From the NCBI RefSeq assembly GCF_013322225.1, contig NZ_JAAMFB010000024.1, positions 51,090-115,089 on the forward strand: a stretch of DNA of 64,000 bases. The letters run 5' to 3'. Every line of letters starts with the position of its first letter. Within the stretch, counting starts at the first letter, position 1. Position numbers and translations under genes: made by a program. The notes below the pieces were generated by a model. It saw only the letters and a program-made list of their open reading frames with translations. It was not told where the DNA came from and did no database searches. Shown one piece after another: positions 25,629 to 37,367 of this stretch. Source of the DNA: Agrobacterium larrymoorei (GTDB lineage Bacteria > Pseudomonadota > Alphaproteobacteria > Rhizobiales > Rhizobiaceae).

Positions 25629-27835
25629 TGAAGAAACCGCTCAATGAAGCCGAAGAGAAAAAGACTGGCGCAATAGCAAAGGCTGAAATCGAGGCGATCA
25701 AGAGCGGTTTGCATTCCAATCCATTCGCCGTTCTCGGTGTCCACCAGACACCGGACGGCTATGTGGCCCGCTGTCTCATTCCCGGCGCGGAAGAAGTGAC
25801 CGTGCTGACACTGGACGGCACGGTCGTGGGCGAACTGACCCGCACGGATGCGGACGGCTTTTTCGAAGGCCCGATCGGCATCACCAAACGCCAGCCAATC
25901 CGTTATCGCGCCGCCCGCGACGATGCGGAATGGGCTGTCACCGACCCTTACAGCTTCGGCCCGGTCCTCGGCCCCATGGACGACTACCTCGTCCGCGAGG
26001 GCTCGCATCTTCGTCTGTTCGACAAGATGGGCGCACATCCTCTGAAACTCGAAGGCTGCGAAGGCTTCCACTTCGCCGTCTGGGCTCCCAATGCACGGCG
26101 CGTTTCCGTGGTCGGAGATTTCAACAACTGGGATGGCCGCCGTCACGTCATGCGCTTCCGCAAGGACACCGGCATATGGGAAATCTTTGCACCGGATGTC
26201 TATGCGGGCTGCACCTACAAGTTCGAGATCATCGGTCCCCATGGCGAACTTCTGCCGCTGAAGGCGGACCCCTATGCCCGCCGCGCCGAACTGCGCCCCA
26301 AGAACGCGTCCGTCACCACACCCGAACTGGTGCAGGAATGGGAAGACGACGCCCACCGAAAGCATTGGGCAAGCGTCGACCAGCGCCGCCAACCGATCAG
26401 CATTTACGAGGTCCATGCCGCGTCCTGGCGCCGCCGCGAAGACGGCTCAATGCTGACATGGGACGAACTGGCAGCCAGCCTCATCCCCTATTGCGCCGAC
26501 ATGGGTTTCACCCATATCGAGTTTCTGCCCGTTACCGAACATCCCTATGATCCGTCATGGGGCTATCAGACCACCGGCCTCTATGCCCCAACCGCCCGCT
26601 TCGGAGAGCCGGAAGGCTTCGCCCGCTTCGTCAATGGCGCGCACAAGGTCGGTATCGGCGTTCTGCTGGATTGGGTGCCCGCCCACTTCCCGACGGATGA
26701 ACACGGCCTGAAATGGTTCGACGGCACCGCGCTGTATGAACATGCCGACCCGCGTCAGGGCTTCCACCCGGACTGGAACACCGCGATCTATAATTTCGGT
26801 CGCGTCGAGGTGATGTCCTACCTCATCAACAACGCGCTCTACTGGGCCGAGAAATTCCACCTCGACGGCCTGCGCGTCGATGCGGTCGCCTCGATGCTCT
26901 ACCTCGATTATTCCCGCAAGGAAGGCGAGTGGATACCCAATGAATATGGCGGGCGCGAAAACCTTGAATCGGTCCGCTTCCTGCAAAAGATGAACACGCT
27001 GGTCTATGGCAACCACCCCGGCGTCATGACCATTGCCGAGGAATCCACCTCATGGCCCAAGGTCTCGCAGCCGGTTCATGAAGGCGGTCTCGGCTTTGGC
27101 TTCAAGTGGAACATGGGCTTCATGCATGACACGCTGAGCTATTTTCAGCGTGAGCCGGTGCATCGCAAGTTCCACCATCAGGAACTCACCTTCGGCCTGC
27201 TCTATGCGTTTAGCGAGAACTTCGTGCTGCCGATTTCCCACGATGAAGTGGTACACGGCAAGGGCTCGATGATCGCCAAGATGCCGGGCGACGACTGGCA
27301 GAAATTCGCAAACCTGCGCGCCTATTACGCCTTCATGTGGGGTTACCCCGGCAAGAAGCTGCTGTTCATGGGACAGGAATTCGCGCAGTGGAGCGAGTGG
27401 AGCGAAAAGGGTTCACTCGACTGGAACCTGCTGCAATATCATATGCATGAGGGCATGCGCCGCTTGGTGCGCGACCTCAACTTCATGTACCGCTCGAAAG
27501 GCGCGCTCCATGCGCGCGATTGCGAGCCAGAAGGCTTCCAGTGGCTGTCGGCGGATGATCATGAGAACTCCGTCTTCGCATGGCTGCGCTCCGCACCCGG
27601 CGAAAAGCCGGTCGCCGTGATTGCCAATCTCACGCCTGTCTATCGTGAGAATTTCTACGTGCCGCTGCCCGCCGCCGGGCGCTGGCGCGAGGTTCTGAAC
27701 ACGGATGCCGAGATTTACGGCGGCACCGGCAAGGGCAATGGCGGGCGCGTGCAGGCGGTCGATGCCGGAGGCAGCATCGGCGCGACACTGACGCTTCCAC
27801 CACTTGCCGTCATCATGCTGGAGCCGGAACAATAG
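25628..27835 (+). CDS. glgB: 1,4-alpha-glucan branching enzyme
   Basis: 735 residues, a GH13 enzyme that cuts alpha-1,4 chains and re-attaches them as alpha-1,6 branches. Domain order: N-terminal beta-domain (~35-110), CBM48 with FAVWAPNARRVSVVGDFNNW, then the (beta/alpha)8 catalytic barrel with DGLRVDAVASMLY (Asp nucleophile), MTIAEESTSWPKVS (Glu acid/base) and ISHDEVVHGKGSM (transition-state Asp), and a C-terminal beta-domain. The start overlaps the glgP stop (TAATG), implying translational coupling. A 70-bp gap with its own ribosome-binding site follows before glgC. Confidence 0.96.
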   Translation: MKKPLNEAEEKKTGAIAKAEIEAIKSGLHSNPFAVLGVHQTPDGYVARCLIPGAEEVTVLTLDGTVVGELTRTDADGFFEGPIGITKRQPIRYRAARDDAEWAVTDPYSFGPVLGPMDDYLVREGSHLRLFDKMGAHPLKLEGCEGFHFAVWAPNARRVSVVGDFNNWDGRRHVMRFRKDTGIWEIFAPDVYAGCTYKFEIIGPHGELLPLKADPYARRAELRPKNASVTTPELVQEWEDDAHRKHWASVDQRRQPISIYEVHAASWRRREDGSMLTWDELAASLIPYCADMGFTHIEFLPVTEHPYDPSWGYQTTGLYAPTARFGEPEGFARFVNGAHKVGIGVLLDWVPAHFPTDEHGLKWFDGTALYEHADPRQGFHPDWNTAIYNFGRVEVMSYLINNALYWAEKFHLDGLRVDAVASMLYLDYSRKEGEWIPNEYGGRENLESVRFLQKMNTLVYGNHPGVMTIAEESTSWPKVSQPVHEGGLGFGFKWNMGFMHDTLSYFQREPVHRKFHHQELTFGLLYAFSENFVLPISHDEVVHGKGSMIAKMPGDDWQKFANLRAYYAFMWGYPGKKLLFMGQEFAQWSEWSEKGSLDWNLLQYHMHEGMRRLVRDLNFMYRSKGALHARDCEPEGFQWLSADDHENSVFAWLRSAPGEKPVAVIANLTPVYRENFYVPLPAAGRWREVLNTDAEIYGGTGKGNGGRVQAVDAGGSIGATLTLPPLAVIMLEPEQ

Positions 27836-27905
27836 GCCACATGCCTGACATGCAGAATAACGGGAACATTAACGGAATAGCCGGGAATTTTATGGGAGGA
27901 CATCC

Positions 27906-29168
27906 ATGAACGAGAAAAGAGTTCAGCCACTGGCGCGCGATGCAATGGCCTATGTGCTCGCAGGGGGGCGCGGCAGCCGCCTCAAGGAACTGACGGACAG
28001 GCGTGCAAAACCCGCCGTCTATTTCGGCGGCAAAGCGCGCATCATCGACTTCGCACTGTCGAATGCGCTCAACTCCGGCATTCGCCGCATCGGTGTGGCC
28101 ACGCAGTACAAGGCCCACTCGCTTATCCGCCACATGCAGCGCGGCTGGGACTTCTTCAGGCCAGAACGTAACGAAAGCTTCGACATTCTGCCCGCCTCCC
28201 AGCGCGTGTCGGAAACGCAGTGGTACGAAGGCACGGCAGATGCCGTCTACCAGAACATCGATATCATCGAGGCCCATGGCCCGGAATACATGGTCATTCT
28301 GGCGGGCGATCATATCTACAAGATGGATTACGAATACATGCTGCAGCAGCATGTCGATTCCGGTGCCGACGTCACCATCGGTTGCCTTGAAGTGCCGCGC
28401 ATGGAAGCCACCGGTTTCGGCGTGATGCATGTGGATGAGAAAGACCAGATCATCAACTTCATCGAAAAGCCAGCCGATCCGCCGGGCATTCCGGGCAACG
28501 AGGAATTCGCGCTCGCCTCCATGGGCATTTACGTGTTCCACACCAAGTTCCTGATGGACGCACTGCGCCGCGATGCCAGCGACCCCAATTCCAGCCGCGA
28601 TTTCGGTAAGGATATCATTCCCTACATCGTCAACCACGGCAAAGCCGTCGCCCACCGCTTTGCCGCTTCCTGCGTGCGCTCCGATTTCGAGCATGAACCC
28701 TACTGGCGCGATGTCGGTACGGTCGACGCTTACTGGCAGGCCAATATCGATCTCACCGATATCGTTCCCGACCTCGATATCTACGACAAGTCCTGGCCGA
28801 TCTGGACCTATGCTGAAATCCTGCCGCCTGCCAAGTTCGTGCATGACGATGAAAACCGTCGCGGTTCTGCCACCTCGTCGGTCGTGGCGGGCGATTGCAT
28901 CATCTCCGGCTCGTCGCTGAACCGCAGCCTGTTGTTCACAGGTGTCAGGGCAAATTCATATTCGCGCCTTGAGAATGCCGTAGTGCTGCCGAGTGTGAAG
29001 ATCGGACGCCGCGCGCAGCTCAGCAATGTGGTGATCGACCATGGCGTGGTGATCCCGGAAGGACTGATCGTTGGCGAAGACCCGGAACTCGATGCAAAAC
29101 GTTTCCGCCGCACCGAAAAGGGCATCTGCCTGATAACCCAATCGATGATCGACAAGCTGGACCTGTAG
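27906..29168 (+). CDS. glgC: Glucose-1-phosphate adenylyltransferase (ADP-glucose pyrophosphorylase)
   Basis: 420 residues. It makes ADP-glucose from ATP and glucose-1-phosphate, the committed step of glycogen synthesis. The nucleotidyltransferase signature [20 protein letters not shown] is at about 15-35, followed by the substrate-binding FIEKPADPP; the C-terminal left-handed beta-helix carries hexapeptide-type repeats ([20 protein letters not shown]). Agrobacterium GlgC is known to be activated by fructose-6-phosphate and pyruvate. A GGGAGGA site precedes the ATG, and the gene ends six bases before the glgA ATG. Confidence 0.96.
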   Translation: MNEKRVQPLARDAMAYVLAGGRGSRLKELTDRRAKPAVYFGGKARIIDFALSNALNSGIRRIGVATQYKAHSLIRHMQRGWDFFRPERNESFDILPASQRVSETQWYEGTADAVYQNIDIIEAHGPEYMVILAGDHIYKMDYEYMLQQHVDSGADVTIGCLEVPRMEATGFGVMHVDEKDQIINFIEKPADPPGIPGNEEFALASMGIYVFHTKFLMDALRRDASDPNSSRDFGKDIIPYIVNHGKAVAHRFAASCVRSDFEHEPYWRDVGTVDAYWQANIDLTDIVPDLDIYDKSWPIWTYAEILPPAKFVHDDENRRGSATSSVVAGDCIISGSSLNRSLLFTGVRANSYSRLENAVVLPSVKIGRRAQLSNVVIDHGVVIPEGLIVGEDPELDAKRFRRTEKGICLITQSMIDKLDL

Positions 29169-29173
29169 TGCCC

Positions 29174-30616
29174 ATGAAAGTTCTTTCGGTCGCCTCCGAA
29201 ATCTACCCGCTGATCAAGACAGGAGGGCTCGCCGATGTTGCCGGCGCGCTTCCTATCGCACTGAAAGCCTACGGCGTCGAAACACGCACCTTGATACCGG
29301 GCTATCCGGCGGTGAAATCCGCTGTGACGGATGCGGTAAAGATTGGCGAGTTTCCTGATCTTTTGGGCGCGCAGGCAGAAATTTTCGAGGCGCATCACGA
29401 AGGTCTCGACCTGTTGATCCTGGACGCCCCGGCCTATTTCGACCGGCCCGCCGGTCCCTATCTCGATTCGACGGGTAAGGATTTCGCCGACAACTGGAAG
29501 CGCTTTGCCGCCCTCTCCCTTGCGGCGGCCGAAATCGCCGCGGGCAAGCTCGACGGATGGCAGCCGGATTTGCTGCACGCCCATGATTGGCAGGCCGCCA
29601 TGGCCCCGGTCTATATGCGCTATGCGCAAACGCCGGAAATTCCGAGCGTTCTCACCATCCACAACATCGCATTCCAGGGCCAGTTCGGCGCCAATATTTT
29701 CAGCGAGCTCAGCCTGCCTGCCCATGCCTTCACCACCGAAAGCATCGAATATTACAACGATATCAGCTATCTGAAGGGTGGCTTGCAGACAGCGACGGCG
29801 CTCAGCACCGTCAGCCCTTCCTATGCCGAGGAGATCCTCACGCCGGAATTCGGCATGGGGCTGGAAGGCGTCATCCGCAGTCGCGCCCATGTGCTGCACG
29901 GCATCGTCAACGGCATCGACGCGGAAGTCTGGAACCCTGCCACCGACCATTTCATACCGCACAATTATGTCGCCGCGAACCTGAAGCTGCGCACGCTCAA
30001 CAAGGCCGCCGTCGCCAGCCATTTCCGTATCGATCAGGATAGCGGGCCGCTGTTCTGCGTCATCTCCCGCCTCACCTGGCAGAAGGGCATCGACCTGATT
30101 GCCGAAGTGGTGGACGATATCGTCGGCATGGGTGGGCGTCTGGTCGTGCTGGGTGCTGGCGAAATTCCTCTGGAAGGCGCGCTTCTGGATGCCGCCTCCC
30201 GCCATCCCGGCCGCGTCGGCGTCGCCATCGGTTATAACGAGCCGCTGTCACATCTCATGCAGGCAGGCTCAGATGCCATCATCATTCCGTCGCGTTTCGA
30301 GCCATGTGGCCTCACCCAGCTTTACGCGCTGCGCTATGGGTGTGTACCGGTGGTTGCGCGCAATGGCGGTTTGAACGATACGGTCATCGACGCAAACCAC
30401 GCCGCAATGTCTGCCAGAGTGGCGACAGGTGTGCAGTTTTCTTCCATTACGCCGGATGGATTGCGACAGGCAATCCGCCGCACCATACGATATTACCGAG
30501 AACCGAAGCTGTGGACGCAGGTGCAGAAACAGGGGATGAAATCGGATGTTTCCTGGGAAAAGAGCGCCGGGCTTTACGCCGCGCTTTACGCCCAACTTAC
30601 GTCGAAAGGCCATTGA
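29174..30616 (+). CDS. glgA: Glycogen synthase (ADP-glucose)
   Basis: 480 residues, the length of Agrobacterium GlgA. A GT5 glycosyltransferase that extends alpha-1,4 glucan from ADP-glucose. The ADP-glucose-binding KTGGLADV motif is at residues 15-22 and the C-terminal [16 protein letters not shown] carries the catalytic Glu region. I chose ATG 29174; a GTG at 29168 overlapping the glgC stop would add two residues. The stop is directly followed by the pgm ATG. Confidence 0.96.
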   Translation: MKVLSVASEIYPLIKTGGLADVAGALPIALKAYGVETRTLIPGYPAVKSAVTDAVKIGEFPDLLGAQAEIFEAHHEGLDLLILDAPAYFDRPAGPYLDSTGKDFADNWKRFAALSLAAAEIAAGKLDGWQPDLLHAHDWQAAMAPVYMRYAQTPEIPSVLTIHNIAFQGQFGANIFSELSLPAHAFTTESIEYYNDISYLKGGLQTATALSTVSPSYAEEILTPEFGMGLEGVIRSRAHVLHGIVNGIDAEVWNPATDHFIPHNYVAANLKLRTLNKAAVASHFRIDQDSGPLFCVISRLTWQKGIDLIAEVVDDIVGMGGRLVVLGAGEIPLEGALLDAASRHPGRVGVAIGYNEPLSHLMQAGSDAIIIPSRFEPCGLTQLYALRYGCVPVVARNGGLNDTVIDANHAAMSARVATGVQFSSITPDGLRQAIRRTIRYYREPKLWTQVQKQGMKSDVSWEKSAGLYAALYAQLTSKGH

Positions 30617-32248
<1,632 letters not shown>

Positions 32249-32270
32249 GGCAGAGGGTGCGGCTGGGTGA

Positions 32271-32443
32271 CCTCTCCCCTTGTGGGAGAGAAAGCGATTT
32301 CGACATCTTAGCGTCAGCTAAGTGTTAGAAATCGCAAGTGAGGGGTTTTGCGGCAACCGCTGAGGACACCCCTCACCTGAAAAATCTATGACTTAGCTAA
32401 AGCTAAGATCATGATTTTTCTTCCTCTCCCACAGGGGGAGAGG
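32271..32443. repeat. Mosaic palindromic repeat, copy B (two arms)
   Basis: Arm B1 (32271-32345) is the inverted form of arm 1: outer stem GCGATTTC/GAAATCGC, inner stem CTTAGC/GCTAAG. Arm B2 (32369-32443) starts CCCCTCACCTG, with outer stem AAAAATC/GATTTTT. Compared with copy A the B1 stem has changed A-T to G-C on both sides. It lies 23 bp after the pgm stop. Confidence 0.85.
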
Positions 32444-32473
32444 TAATCCGGTCGCACCGTCGTCACACCCAAA

Positions 32474-32594
32474 ACGTCATCCTCGGGCTTGACCCGAGGA
32501 TCCACCAGCGGATCGGCAAACTGGAGGTGAACGAGTAAGTACAAACTTACATCTCCTCCATGCTGGACCCAGGGTCAAGTCCGAGCGTAAGGCA
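32474..32594. repeat. REP-like palindromic element, second family
   Basis: Begins with the short palindrome CCTCGGG-cttga-CCCGAGG (32481-32499), has an inner hairpin TAAGT-acaa-ACTTA, and ends with an imperfect reverse copy (CAGGGTCAAGTCCGAG). The same core occurs at 58505-58590. It lies between mosaic copies B and C in the pgm-glgX gap. Confidence 0.7.
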
Positions 32595-32616
32595 TAAAAA
32601 CGGTGCAACTCGGTTG

Positions 32617-32692
32617 TCTCTCCCCCTGTGGGAGAGAAAGCAATTTCAACATCTTAAGCGCAGCTTAAGTGTTAGAAATTGCAAGTGAGGGG
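32617..32692. repeat. Mosaic palindromic repeat, copy C (single arm)
   Basis: A single arm in the orientation of B1: CTCTCCCCCTGTGGGAGAG, then a hairpin with outer stem GCAATTTC/GAAATTGC and inner stem CTTAAGC/GCTTAAG, ending AGTGAGGGG. The inner stem differs from the other copies on both strands. It lies 88 bp before the glgX start. Confidence 0.85.
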
Positions 32693-32780
32693 TTACGCTT
32701 GACGCGGCGTTGCGCGACCGGTCGCACCGTCTATCTCATAAAACAAACAACCCACGCTTCCAATCTTGAGGGCCAACACC

Positions 32781-34733
32781 ATGCCTCCCATCACCAACCA
32801 AGGCCCGACCCTCACCCAATCCGGCACCACCTTCACCGTCTACTCCCGCCACGCCACCCAGATTGAGCTCTGCCTCTTCGACCCCACCGGCACCGCCGAA
32901 ACCGCCCGCTTCCCCATGGCACGCGGCGACAACCACATCCACAGCATCACCATCACCACACCGAACGCCACCATCGGCACCCGATACGGCTTCCGCGCCC
33001 ACGGCCCCTATGCGCCCGACCAGGGCCAATGGTTCGACCCATCGAAACTGCTGCTCGACCCCTACGCCACGGAAATAGATCGCCCCTTCCAACATCACCC
33101 GGCTCTCTTCACCTTCGGCGAAGACACCGCCAGCATCATGCCGAAAGCCATCGTCGCACAGCACGAACCGGCCAAACGCCAGCCCCCGCACTTCACCCCC
33201 GGCGGCCTGATCTACGAAGTGGCCGTCAAACCCTTCACCATCCTTCACCCGGAAATCCCCGAAAACATCCGTGGCACGGTCGCGGCACTCGCCCATCCCG
33301 CCATCATTGCGCACCTCAAGAAAATCGGCGTCAGGGCCATCGAACTCATGCCTATCGCCGCATGGATCGACGAGCGGCACCTGCCCCCGCTCGGCCTCAC
33401 CAATGGCTGGGGCTATAACCCCGTCGGCTTCATGGCGCTTGACCCGCGCCTCTGCCCTGGCGGCGTCAAGGAACTGCGCGAAACCGTCGCCGCGCTACAC
33501 GACGCAGGCATCGGCGTGATCCTTGATCTCGTCTTCAACCATATCGGTGAAAGCGACCGCTTTGGTTCGACGCTCTCGCTGCGAGGGCTCGATAACCCTA
33601 CCTACTACCGCCATCTGCCCGACAATCCCGGCACGCTGGTCAACGACACCGGCACCGGCAACACGCTGGCTTGCGATCACCCACAGGTCCGCCAACTGGT
33701 GCTGGATACGCTGCGCCACTTCGTCACCCATGCCGGTATCGATGGCTTCCGCTTCGACCTGGCGCCCATCCTCGGACGAACGGTCGAAGGCTTCGACGCA
33801 GCTAGCGAAACGCTTACCGCCATGCACGACGACCCGATCCTACAAGACCGCATCCTGATTGCCGAACCCTGGGATATCGGCCCGGGCGGCTATCAACTCG
33901 GCAATTTCCCGGAAACCTTTCTCGAATGGAACGACCGCGCCCGCGATGATATCCGCCGATACTGGCGTGGCGATCCCCACACCACTGGCGCGCTGGCAGA
34001 TGCGCTCGCCGGTTCCGCCTCGATCTTCTCGCGCTACGACCGAACCAAAACCCGCAGCGTCAACTTCATCGCCGCCCATGATGGCTTCACCCTGTTCGAT
34101 CTCGTCTCCCACGCCCACAAGCACAATGAGGCAAACGGCGAGGAGAACCGCGACGGCCACAATGAAAACCACTCCTGGAACAACGGCATAGAAGGTGTGA
34201 CCGATGACGCAGGCGTCAACGCCGCGCGCGTCGCAGATGTCAAAGCCCTGCTGTCCACCCTCTTCGTCAGCCGCGGCACCATCATGCTCACCGCAGGCGA
34301 CGAAGGCGGACGCAGCCAAGGGGGCAACAACAATGCCTATTGTCAGGATAACCGCATTACATGGGTCGACTGGACCGCTCTCGTCCCGGACCTCATCGAC
34401 CACACCGCTTTCCTGAGCCAGCTTCGCCAGCGCTTCGACGTCTTCGGCAAGATGAATTTCCTCTCGGCAGATGACGTCGAGTGGCTCTCCCCAACCGGTG
34501 AGCCGATGAGTGTCAGCGATTGGGAAAGGCCGGAGAGCAAACCCCTCGCCATGGTGCTGAAGACGCTGGACCTCCAGACGGGCAATGCCGCTCGCCTTGC
34601 GATCCTCTTCAACAGCACCCGCGAAATCGTGCCCTTTTCCTTACCCGGCGACAACTGGACAGCCGTGGGCACGGATTTCGGCAACCCCGCTTACCTCCCC
34701 GCCCGCTCTGTCGTCTTCTATCTCCAAACCTGA
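32781..34733 (+). CDS. glgX: Glycogen debranching enzyme GlgX
   Basis: 650 residues from the ATG at 32781 with GAGGG 8 bp upstream. A GH13 isoamylase-type enzyme that hydrolyses alpha-1,6 branches left after phosphorylase action. CBM48 is at the N-terminus; the catalytic barrel shows DLVFNHIGESD, DGFRFDLAPILGR (Asp nucleophile), LIAEPWDIGPGGYQLGNFP (Glu) and NFIAAHDGFTLFDLVSH. It lies about 530 bp beyond pgm behind three repeat units, so it may be transcribed separately from the glgPBCA-pgm run. Several stretches (33100-33450) are very C-rich in the third codon position. Confidence 0.93.
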   Translation: MPPITNQGPTLTQSGTTFTVYSRHATQIELCLFDPTGTAETARFPMARGDNHIHSITITTPNATIGTRYGFRAHGPYAPDQGQWFDPSKLLLDPYATEIDRPFQHHPALFTFGEDTASIMPKAIVAQHEPAKRQPPHFTPGGLIYEVAVKPFTILHPEIPENIRGTVAALAHPAIIAHLKKIGVRAIELMPIAAWIDERHLPPLGLTNGWGYNPVGFMALDPRLCPGGVKELRETVAALHDAGIGVILDLVFNHIGESDRFGSTLSLRGLDNPTYYRHLPDNPGTLVNDTGTGNTLACDHPQVRQLVLDTLRHFVTHAGIDGFRFDLAPILGRTVEGFDAASETLTAMHDDPILQDRILIAEPWDIGPGGYQLGNFPETFLEWNDRARDDIRRYWRGDPHTTGALADALAGSASIFSRYDRTKTRSVNFIAAHDGFTLFDLVSHAHKHNEANGEENRDGHNENHSWNNGIEGVTDDAGVNAARVADVKALLSTLFVSRGTIMLTAGDEGGRSQGGNNNAYCQDNRITWVDWTALVPDLIDHTAFLSQLRQRFDVFGKMNFLSADDVEWLSPTGEPMSVSDWERPESKPLAMVLKTLDLQTGNAARLAILFNSTREIVPFSLPGDNWTAVGTDFGNPAYLPARSVVFYLQT

Positions 34734-34813
34734 TTTTGCAGTGCAAAAAAGTTGATTGCGCTTCCTTCATACAGTTGTAAACTTTCAATAAAATCATCCG
34801 CTCGTGAGGAACC

Positions 34814-35302
34814 ATGCCCAAGGAAATTGCTCTGGCCGAGGTGAAAGACCTTGTCGGCACCGAGGTCGGCATATCAGACTGGATTACCGTCGATCAGGCG
34901 ATGATCGATGCCTTCGCCAAGGCGACGCTGGATGACCAGTTCATTCATACCGACCCGGAGCGCGCCAAGGAGGAAAGCCCCTTTGGCGGCACGATCGCGC
35001 ATGGCTTCCTGACTCTCTCGCTGCTGTCAGCCATGAACTACAGCGCCCTGCCGAAAATCCGCGAACAGACCATGGGCATCAATTACGGCTTTGAAAAACT
35101 GCATTTCGTCTCCCCGGTCAAAAGCGGCGCGCGTATCCGTGGCCATTTCACTCTGGCCGAAGCCCGCTTTCGCGGCGCGACCATGCTGATGAACAGCTAT
35201 GACGTGACGGTGGAAATAGAAGGCGAAAAGAAACCGGCCCTTACGGCCCGCTGGACGACGATCAGCCAGTTCGACCCCAAAGACAGGCCGGAAGACGCCT
35301 GA
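34814..35302 (+). CDS. MaoC-family dehydratase (NodN-like)
   Basis: 162 residues of the hotdog-fold (R)-hydratase type. The hydratase motif appears as QFIHTDPERAKEESPFGGTI followed by AHGFLTLSLLS (Asp and His of the R-specific hydratase motif), and INYGFEKLHFVSPVKSGARI is the typical second strand-loop. Rhizobial NodN belongs to the same family. Members hydrate 2-enoyl-CoA or related thioesters; the substrate is not given by context. A GAGGA site precedes the ATG. The DUF2332 gene follows 27 bp later in the same direction. Confidence 0.85.
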   Translation: MPKEIALAEVKDLVGTEVGISDWITVDQAMIDAFAKATLDDQFIHTDPERAKEESPFGGTIAHGFLTLSLLSAMNYSALPKIREQTMGINYGFEKLHFVSPVKSGARIRGHFTLAEARFRGATMLMNSYDVTVEIEGEKKPALTARWTTISQFDPKDRPEDA

Positions 35303-35329
35303 ATACATTGCATTGCAGAGGAGGAAACC

Positions 35330-36361
35330 ATGTCCGAGGAGGCCGTCAGGACCGCATTTCTCACCCAGGCCAAAGCCTGCGATGCGTTGGGTTCACCTTT
35401 CACCGCAAGGCTCTGCCGCGCATTGGCCGAAAAGCTCGATACGCAGACCGAAGTTGGCAAAACCATCCTCTCATGGACAGGCGACCCCGGCCCGTTTGGC
35501 GATTCCGTGCCGCTGCGCACAGCGGGCGCGCTCCATGCACTGGTCCTGACCGGCAAGATTTCCGCGATGACCGAGATCGCCGACCATGATCTCTGGAGCG
35601 CAGCCAGGGAAGCCTTCATCCACCACGAAAGCTTTATTCTCGAGCGGTTGAAGTCCGCTCCCCAGACCAACGAAGTCCGCCGCTCTGGCGTTCTTCTTCC
35701 CGCCTTTCTCACCATTGCACAGCTCACCGGCAAACCGCTGGTCCTGTCCGAAGTCGGCGCAAGCGCTGGCCTTAACCTGCAATTCGACCGCTATCGCTAC
35801 CGTCTCGGCACCATGGAATGGGGCAGCGAAAGCGATGTTCTCCTCACCCCCGAATGGCGCGGCGCGGAACCACCTCGGGCGACCGATATCGACGTCATCG
35901 AACGCGCAGGCTGCGACCTCAACCCGCTCGATCCGTCCTCGGCAGAAGACCGCCTGCGCCTGCGTTCCTATATCTGGGCCGACCAGAAAGACCGCCTGGA
36001 ACGCACCGAAAACGCTTTGCGCATCGCCTCGAACAACAGGCTGCACGTCGAAAAAGCCGACGCCATCGAATGGCTCGGGCGGAGACTGAAAACCCGCCAC
36101 GAAGGCGCAGCCCACATCATCTACCATACCATCGCATGGCAATATTTTCCCGATGCACTCAAGAAACAGGGCGAAGCTTTAATCGCAGAGGCTGGCCAAA
36201 ACGCAACCCCGACTGCCCCACTCGCCCGCCTCCAGATGGAAGCAGACGACACCCCCGGCAGCGCCAGCCTCACCCTGCAAATCTGGCCCACCGGCGAAAA
36301 ACAGGAAGTAGGCCGCGCCGATTTTCATGGACGCTGGGTGGAATGGCGGGGGTGGGCTTAA
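35330..36361 (+). CDS. DUF2332 family protein
   Basis: 343 residues matching the DUF2332 pattern: an N-terminal helical region, PLVLSEVGASAGLNLQFDRY near 144-163, an EWRGAEPP segment, RSYIWADQKDRLER, and a C-terminal region ending FHGRWVEWRGWA. The EVGASAGLNL stretch resembles a Rossmann-type methyltransferase motif I, so SAM binding is possible, but no function is established. GAGGAGG precedes the ATG at 35330. It is probably cotranscribed with the MaoC-like gene. Confidence 0.78.
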   Translation: MSEEAVRTAFLTQAKACDALGSPFTARLCRALAEKLDTQTEVGKTILSWTGDPGPFGDSVPLRTAGALHALVLTGKISAMTEIADHDLWSAAREAFIHHESFILERLKSAPQTNEVRRSGVLLPAFLTIAQLTGKPLVLSEVGASAGLNLQFDRYRYRLGTMEWGSESDVLLTPEWRGAEPPRATDIDVIERAGCDLNPLDPSSAEDRLRLRSYIWADQKDRLERTENALRIASNNRLHVEKADAIEWLGRRLKTRHEGAAHIIYHTIAWQYFPDALKKQGEALIAEAGQNATPTAPLARLQMEADDTPGSASLTLQIWPTGEKQEVGRADFHGRWVEWRGWA

Positions 36362-36454
36362 CCACAGATGTCGTAGTAGTGGCCGAAAACAACAGAACTG
36401 CAAGCGACTTGAGCGTGCCAATAAAAGTGTAAAGCGGTTTTGCATTCGAAAATG

Positions 36455-37189
36455 TCAGGCGTCTTCGACAGGCTTAAGTTCGTCATGAACGCTCAGAATT
36501 TCCTCGAGTAGAAATCTGTCCATTTGCATCGCGTCTATACAGGCAGTCAGCCAATCCCTGTCACGGATCATGTCTACCGCTCTGTTGTAAGCGCTGCTGA
36601 CAGTTTCTCCATAGGCCTGCTTCGCCTTGACCCATGCTGTTTCAGGGATGGTGCCCCAGCGTGAAATCATCATGGACAGGTCGATGATATCCCGACTTCT
36701 GACAGCGCGATCTGGCCAACGGTCGGCATTTGCGAGCAGCTTTTCCGCGAACATATCACTACGATCCAACAGCGGGACGCCGTAACGGCCCTCCATCCGG
36801 CCGTCAAGTTCGATCCGGCCTTCACGAACGATTTCAAATTTGATGCGCGTATCACCAGTTTGTACGAATGTGCGAATACCATACTGATCAGCCTGCATAT
36901 CCCGTAGTACGGTGATCTGTGCATCGGATTTCGCAAGGCCAGCGAACCCTTTCGACCAGACCGCTTCGCGCAGTTTTCTGTACCCATTCTGAGATGCGCA
37001 TAAAAAGTCGATATCGACGCTCTCTCGATATTCGTCCAAACCAAGGGCAATAGCAGTCCCGCCGCCGAAATAGCACTGAGCCGTTTCCAGCAGGTGCCCA
37101 TCCAGAGAGTTGAGAACGGTCAATATTGCATTGTGATGAGGGCGGCGAAACATGCGCAGGCCGTCAATTCGCAACGAGGAGCGGACCAT
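36455..37189 (-). CDS. AbiEii/AbiGii-type nucleotidyltransferase
   Basis: About 244 residues from the ATG at 37189; TTG at 37198 and ATG at 37153 are alternatives. The motif FGGGTAIALGLDEYRESVDI followed by DFL is the polymerase-beta-like nucleotidyltransferase signature of AbiEii, with the second acidic cluster later (IKFEIVREGRIEL) and DRSDMFAEKLLANADR and RSRDIIDLSMM as conserved C-terminal parts. AbiEii-type toxins of type IV modules transfer nucleotides to tRNA. The partner here is not a normal AbiEi antitoxin but a ~67-residue protein whose gene overlaps the start by 26 bp. Toxicity is not shown. Confidence 0.75.
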   Translation of the reverse strand: MVRSSLRIDGLRMFRRPHHNAILTVLNSLDGHLLETAQCYFGGGTAIALGLDEYRESVDIDFLCASQNGYRKLREAVWSKGFAGLAKSDAQITVLRDMQADQYGIRTFVQTGDTRIKFEIVREGRIELDGRMEGRYGVPLLDRSDMFAEKLLANADRWPDRAVRSRDIIDLSMMISRWGTIPETAWVKAKQAYGETVSSAYNRAVDMIRDRDWLTACIDAMQMDRFLLEEILSVHDELKPVEDA

Positions 37190-37367
37190 AAAGGTCAACG
37201 AGTTCTGCCAAAAGCACCTTCTCCTCAGCGCTCAATGCGTCCGCGTCTATAAATCGCCAGTTCCGCTCGTACAGCGCAAATGCCTCGTCACCTTCCAGAC
37301 ACACGTTCTCATCGCGATTCCAGCAAATCGCTCGCAACTGCGGATATTTGTCGACGTGAACCTGCAT
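37164..37367 (-). CDS. Small partner protein of the AbiEii-like nucleotidyltransferase
   Basis: 67 residues from the ATG at 37367, which has AGAGGA just upstream; an ATG at 37388 without such a site would add 7 residues. The protein is acidic and rich in aromatic residues (HVDKYPQLRAICWNRDENVC, FALYERNWRFIDAD) and ends LVDLYGPLLVAN. It has no HTH or signal peptide and I do not recognise a family. The overlap and order suggest an antitoxin or regulatory partner; that role is inferred only from position. Confidence 0.6.
   Translation of the reverse strand: MQVHVDKYPQLRAICWNRDENVCLEGDEAFALYERNWRFIDADALSAEEKVLLAELVDLYGPLLVAN

Noticed and set aside
32669..32866. Frames encoding MLEIASEG in several intergenic regions (also 59844 and 63538-63771)
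   Set aside because: They start inside the mosaic repeat arms with GTG or similar codons; the shared peptide is only the repeat sequence translated.
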